Source: an uncultured Lachnospiraceae bacterium
Lineage (GTDB): Bacteria > Bacillota > Clostridia > Lachnospirales > Lachnospiraceae
Length of the DNA: 64,000 bases
Direction of reading: 5' to 3'
Assembly: GCA_949051815.1 (NCBI GenBank)
Contig: CARQVR010000009.1
Coordinates: 1 to 64,000, forward strand
The position numbers and the translations under genes are program-made. Within the stretch, counting starts at the first letter, position 1, and each line of letters starts with the position of its first letter. Below the pieces are notes generated by a model that made no database searches, was not told the origin of the DNA, and saw only the letters and a program-made list of their open reading frames with translations. Positions 61,670-64,000 of the stretch are shown here, one piece after another.

Positions 61670-64000
61670 TTAATCCTGTTTATAAATCGCCTTCTTCTCA
61701 ATCGTAAACCTGACCGTCACACTGCCTCCGTATTTTCCTGCTCCGGTGACTGTCACGCTGCCTTTGTTTTTGCCAGAGGCAGTGTTCGCACCATAGCTTA
61801 ACGTATAATCGGTATCCGCCGCCAGCTTCGTGAGCTTATATTTACCGCCCTGTGCCGTCGCCTCATCCTTCACTTTATCCTTCTTCGCCGCAGCGACTGC
61901 CGCTTTCTCTCCATAATATACCGCCACATCCGGTTTGACCTGTCCGCCTGTATATATGTTTTGCCCGCTTCCTTCGGACACCACCACATACAGATTTGCT
62001 GTGACCAGTTTATCGGCGTAAATGTATTTCCCAAGCGGAACTTCTACGGACTGATCCGCTGTCTGTCCTCCGGCGTAACCGCCCTTTCCCGTCACCTTCA
62101 CCACGGGCTCCGGCGGAAGCGGCGTTCCGGCGGAAGCGGCGCCTGTGGACGCATCCGAAGCCGCCAGCGCATCCGCGTAAGCCTGAATGATCTCCGGCGT
62201 GCACTTCGTCTCGTCGATGACATAATCCTTCGTCTCGCCCATGCTGAGGGTTTTCTTTCCTTCCACAAGCTTAAACTTGAAATCCTTGAACTTCATGCCG
62301 TTTTTCCGCTGCACCTGCGCGCACGATACGCTTACAGTCTGATCCGCAATCACTGTCTTCAGCGAAGCCGGTATGACCGCAAAGGACACTTCCACTTTTC
62401 CCGCGTAGTTGCCTTTTCCCGTTACCGTCATAAGGGGTCTCTTGTTCTCAGCCGTCTGCGCTGTAGTTACCGCGTTGTTGTTCTTATATTTTACCGTGTA
62501 ATCCGTGCCCTCACGCAACACCGCTCCCGCTTCGTTTGTGACCACAAAGGAAAGCTTCGCGCCATTCTTGCCGTAAACCGCCTCTGCCCCGTCGCTTCCA
62601 GTCTTCACCGCCGCGCTGCTACCGCCGCTTCCTCCCGGCGCCGCCACGGTAAGCCTGTCCTTCGACAGTTCCTGTGCCGTGATCCTGAAGGTCTTCCTGA
62701 AGCTGCCGGTATAGCCGGACGCGGGCTTCGCCGTGAAGGTCATGGTGGCGGTGCCCTTCTTTACATTGTTCTTATAACTGATGGTGTAATGTTCGCCGTA
62801 ATTAAATTCCTTCGCCGTCGGATTACTCTTTGTCACCTTCGTCGTCAGTATGACTTTGTTCTGTGTCACCGCCTTCCCGGTATAGGACATGGATGCCCGG
62901 AAAGCGTCTGTCTGCGGCTCACCCGGTTTCGCGCTGTCATATGCCTTCACGTCAACGGTATTCGCCGCAAACTTCGCGCCCGTGATCTTGAAGGTGACGC
63001 TCTTCGTGCCCACATAGCCGTTTATCCCCGTAAGGGTCATGGTCGCCGTACCCGCCGCGCGGTTCGTGCCAGCGTAGTCTATGGTGTAATCCCTTCCCCA
63101 GACCAGACCTTCCCCGCCAGCCTTTCCGTTCTTCCCGGCTTTCACAAGGAACATATCATTTGCATTCTCCTCCGCTGTACCGCTTACCGTACCTGCTGCC
63201 GTCACCTTATAGTTTTTCTTTGTCGCGGCATCGTAATATCCGGGCGTCAGCATCACGTCCTGCCCCGTGTAGGCAAACGTCTTCTGGTTTTTGCCAAGGG
63301 TAATGGTGGCGTTCTTCATCAGCTTCTGCTTTTCGGACACATACACTTTCCGTCTGACTGTCCCCGCATAATTGCCTTTCCCCGTGACCGTCAGGGTGAA
63401 AACGCCGCTGTAACCCTTGGGGATCGCAGGCAGCGTATATTGCTTTCCTGCATTCAGCGTTCCCTCCGCCTTCCAGTCGGGCACGGCATTTCCTGCCCCA
63501 TCACGGGCTTCCTGTGCGCCAAGCGACACGGTAAAGTCTGTCCCCGCTTTCATCGCTTTCTTATACTTTATGGAACCGAAAGGCTTCTGCTCTTTCTTTC
63601 CGTTCGCCACGAGCTGATCCGTGTATTTCAGGGTAAATCCCGCTGAAAGGGGCGTATCGCCCTGCTGTCCCACTGTGCCCCCAGACTCCGCTTTGTTCCC
63701 ATCCGCTGCGGATATCTGTGCCGGAAGTATCATAAAATTCCGGTAAATCGTCTCCGCATAATTTCCTTTGCCGGTAATCACCACATAGGGACAGTCCTTA
63801 CTGAAATGTCCGATTACATCCGTTATTGTTTCATTGGCCTTCCCCGGGTTTACAACGCTGGCAGTACCGCCTGCCGCCGTCGGTTTTCCGTCTTCACCGA
63901 CCGCCGCTGCATTCGTATTGTTGACATATTTCACCGTATAGTCCTTACCGGATTTCAGGAGGGTTTTTCCGTCGCTGTCATACACGGTCACCGCCGGTTT
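61670..64000 (-). CDS. Large repeat-containing surface protein, 5' end outside the window
   Basis: At least 776 residues are encoded; the frame stays open through base 64000. It is built of tandem beta-type repeats of about 90-110 residues. Each starts near a DYTVKY or DFTVSLG-like strand and ends with a TGKGNYAG-like turn followed by a strand ending in an F-x-I or F-x-V pattern; about seven such turns are visible. The repeats resemble Ig-like modules of clostridial cell-surface proteins. The C-terminus (RFTIEKKAIYKQD) has no LPXTG or membrane anchor, so attachment must depend on the missing N-terminal part. No catalytic domain seen in this portion. Confidence 0.8.
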   Translation of the reverse strand, partial: KPAVTVYDSDGKTLLKSGKDYTVKYVNNTNAAAVGEDGKPTAAGGTASVVNPGKANETITDVIGHFSKDCPYVVITGKGNYAETIYRNFMILPAQISAADGNKAESGGTVGQQGDTPLSAGFTLKYTDQLVANGKKEQKPFGSIKYKKAMKAGTDFTVSLGAQEARDGAGNAVPDWKAEGTLNAGKQYTLPAIPKGYSGVFTLTVTGKGNYAGTVRRKVYVSEKQKLMKNATITLGKNQKTFAYTGQDVMLTPGYYDAATKKNYKVTAAGTVSGTAEENANDMFLVKAGKNGKAGGEGLVWGRDYTIDYAGTNRAAGTATMTLTGINGYVGTKSVTFKITGAKFAANTVDVKAYDSAKPGEPQTDAFRASMSYTGKAVTQNKVILTTKVTKSNPTAKEFNYGEHYTISYKNNVKKGTATMTFTAKPASGYTGSFRKTFRITAQELSKDRLTVAAPGGSGGSSAAVKTGSDGAEAVYGKNGAKLSFVVTNEAGAVLREGTDYTVKYKNNNAVTTAQTAENKRPLMTVTGKGNYAGKVEVSFAVIPASLKTVIADQTVSVSCAQVQRKNGMKFKDFKFKLVEGKKTLSMGETKDYVIDETKCTPEIIQAYADALAASDASTGAASAGTPLPPEPVVKVTGKGGYAGGQTADQSVEVPLGKYIYADKLVTANLYVVVSEGSGQNIYTGGQVKPDVAVYYGEKAAVAAAKKDKVKDEATAQGGKYKLTKLAADTDYTLSYGANTASGKNKGSVTVTGAGKYGGSVTVRFTIEKKAIYKQD

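Overview
The window reads as chromosome of an anaerobic, spore-forming Firmicute, most likely a Lachnospiraceae (Clostridia) gut-type genome. The support is a spoIIAA-spoIIAB-sigF operon, T-box control of valS, AGGAGG-type ribosome sites on almost every gene, a TM287/288-type ABC exporter, a 30-residue holin-like type I toxin and a YesM/YesN-controlled sugar locus. This is inferred from gene content only. Coding is dense, and most of the first 53 kb lies on the minus strand. I see no rRNA, CRISPR array, insertion-sequence transposase or prophage.

Layout. 1-7.1 kb: the 3' part of tRNA-Trp, a lipoprotein, a heterodimeric ABC exporter, an LCP cell-wall protein and radA. 7.2-12.5 kb: a dispersed repeat, a small conserved protein, clpC with a GntR regulator, an SH3 membrane protein and a zinc-ribbon protein. 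12.6-16.3 kb: purE-purM-purN-purD. 16.4-24.7 kb: an M29-like aminopeptidase, two small membrane proteins, pyrE, the sigma-F operon, a TPR membrane protein, a 48-residue ORF and folC. 24.7-29.7 kb: a FapA-like protein and valS behind a T-box leader. 29.7-33.8 kb: two divergent c-di-GMP proteins, an HD-GYP phosphodiesterase with a degenerate GGDEF and a LacI-type sensor fused to an intact GGDEF. 33.8-50.0 kb: a beta-glucan utilisation locus (YesN-type regulator, YesM-type kinase, two solute-binding lipoproteins, two permeases, a GH30 glycosidase and two GH94-type phosphorylases). 50.2-53.9 kb: an ECF S component and a padR-DUF1700-DUF4097-pspC envelope-stress operon. 54-59.5 kb: azlCD, a DUF6465-like protein, a type I toxin-antitoxin module, a YbaK deacylase and trkH/trkA. 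59.6-64 kb: a SpoIID/PG-binding/LysM protein and a large repeat surface protein cut by the window edge.

How the parts work together. The glucan locus makes a coherent pathway: the kinase and binding proteins sense and capture oligosaccharide, the permeases import it, GH30 trims it, and the phosphorylases release glucose-1-phosphate without spending ATP. It appears to have two promoter regions sharing an identical 16-base motif, plus a separate promoter for the second binding protein and the two-component pair.

Most interesting non-coding signals. (1) A roughly 150-bp dispersed element in two opposed copies (7.2 kb and 44 kb), about 88% identical in its core, whose terminal and internal stems differ in sequence but stay base-paired. 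(2) A family of two-hairpin repeats, five copies, all in the same orientation just ahead of minus-strand start codons, also with compensatory changes. (3) A valS leader with two further terminator-like hairpins after the T-box. (4) A type I toxin-antitoxin module framed by inverted repeats. All hairpins, identities and promoter spacings were worked out by eye; no folding, alignment or database search was run.
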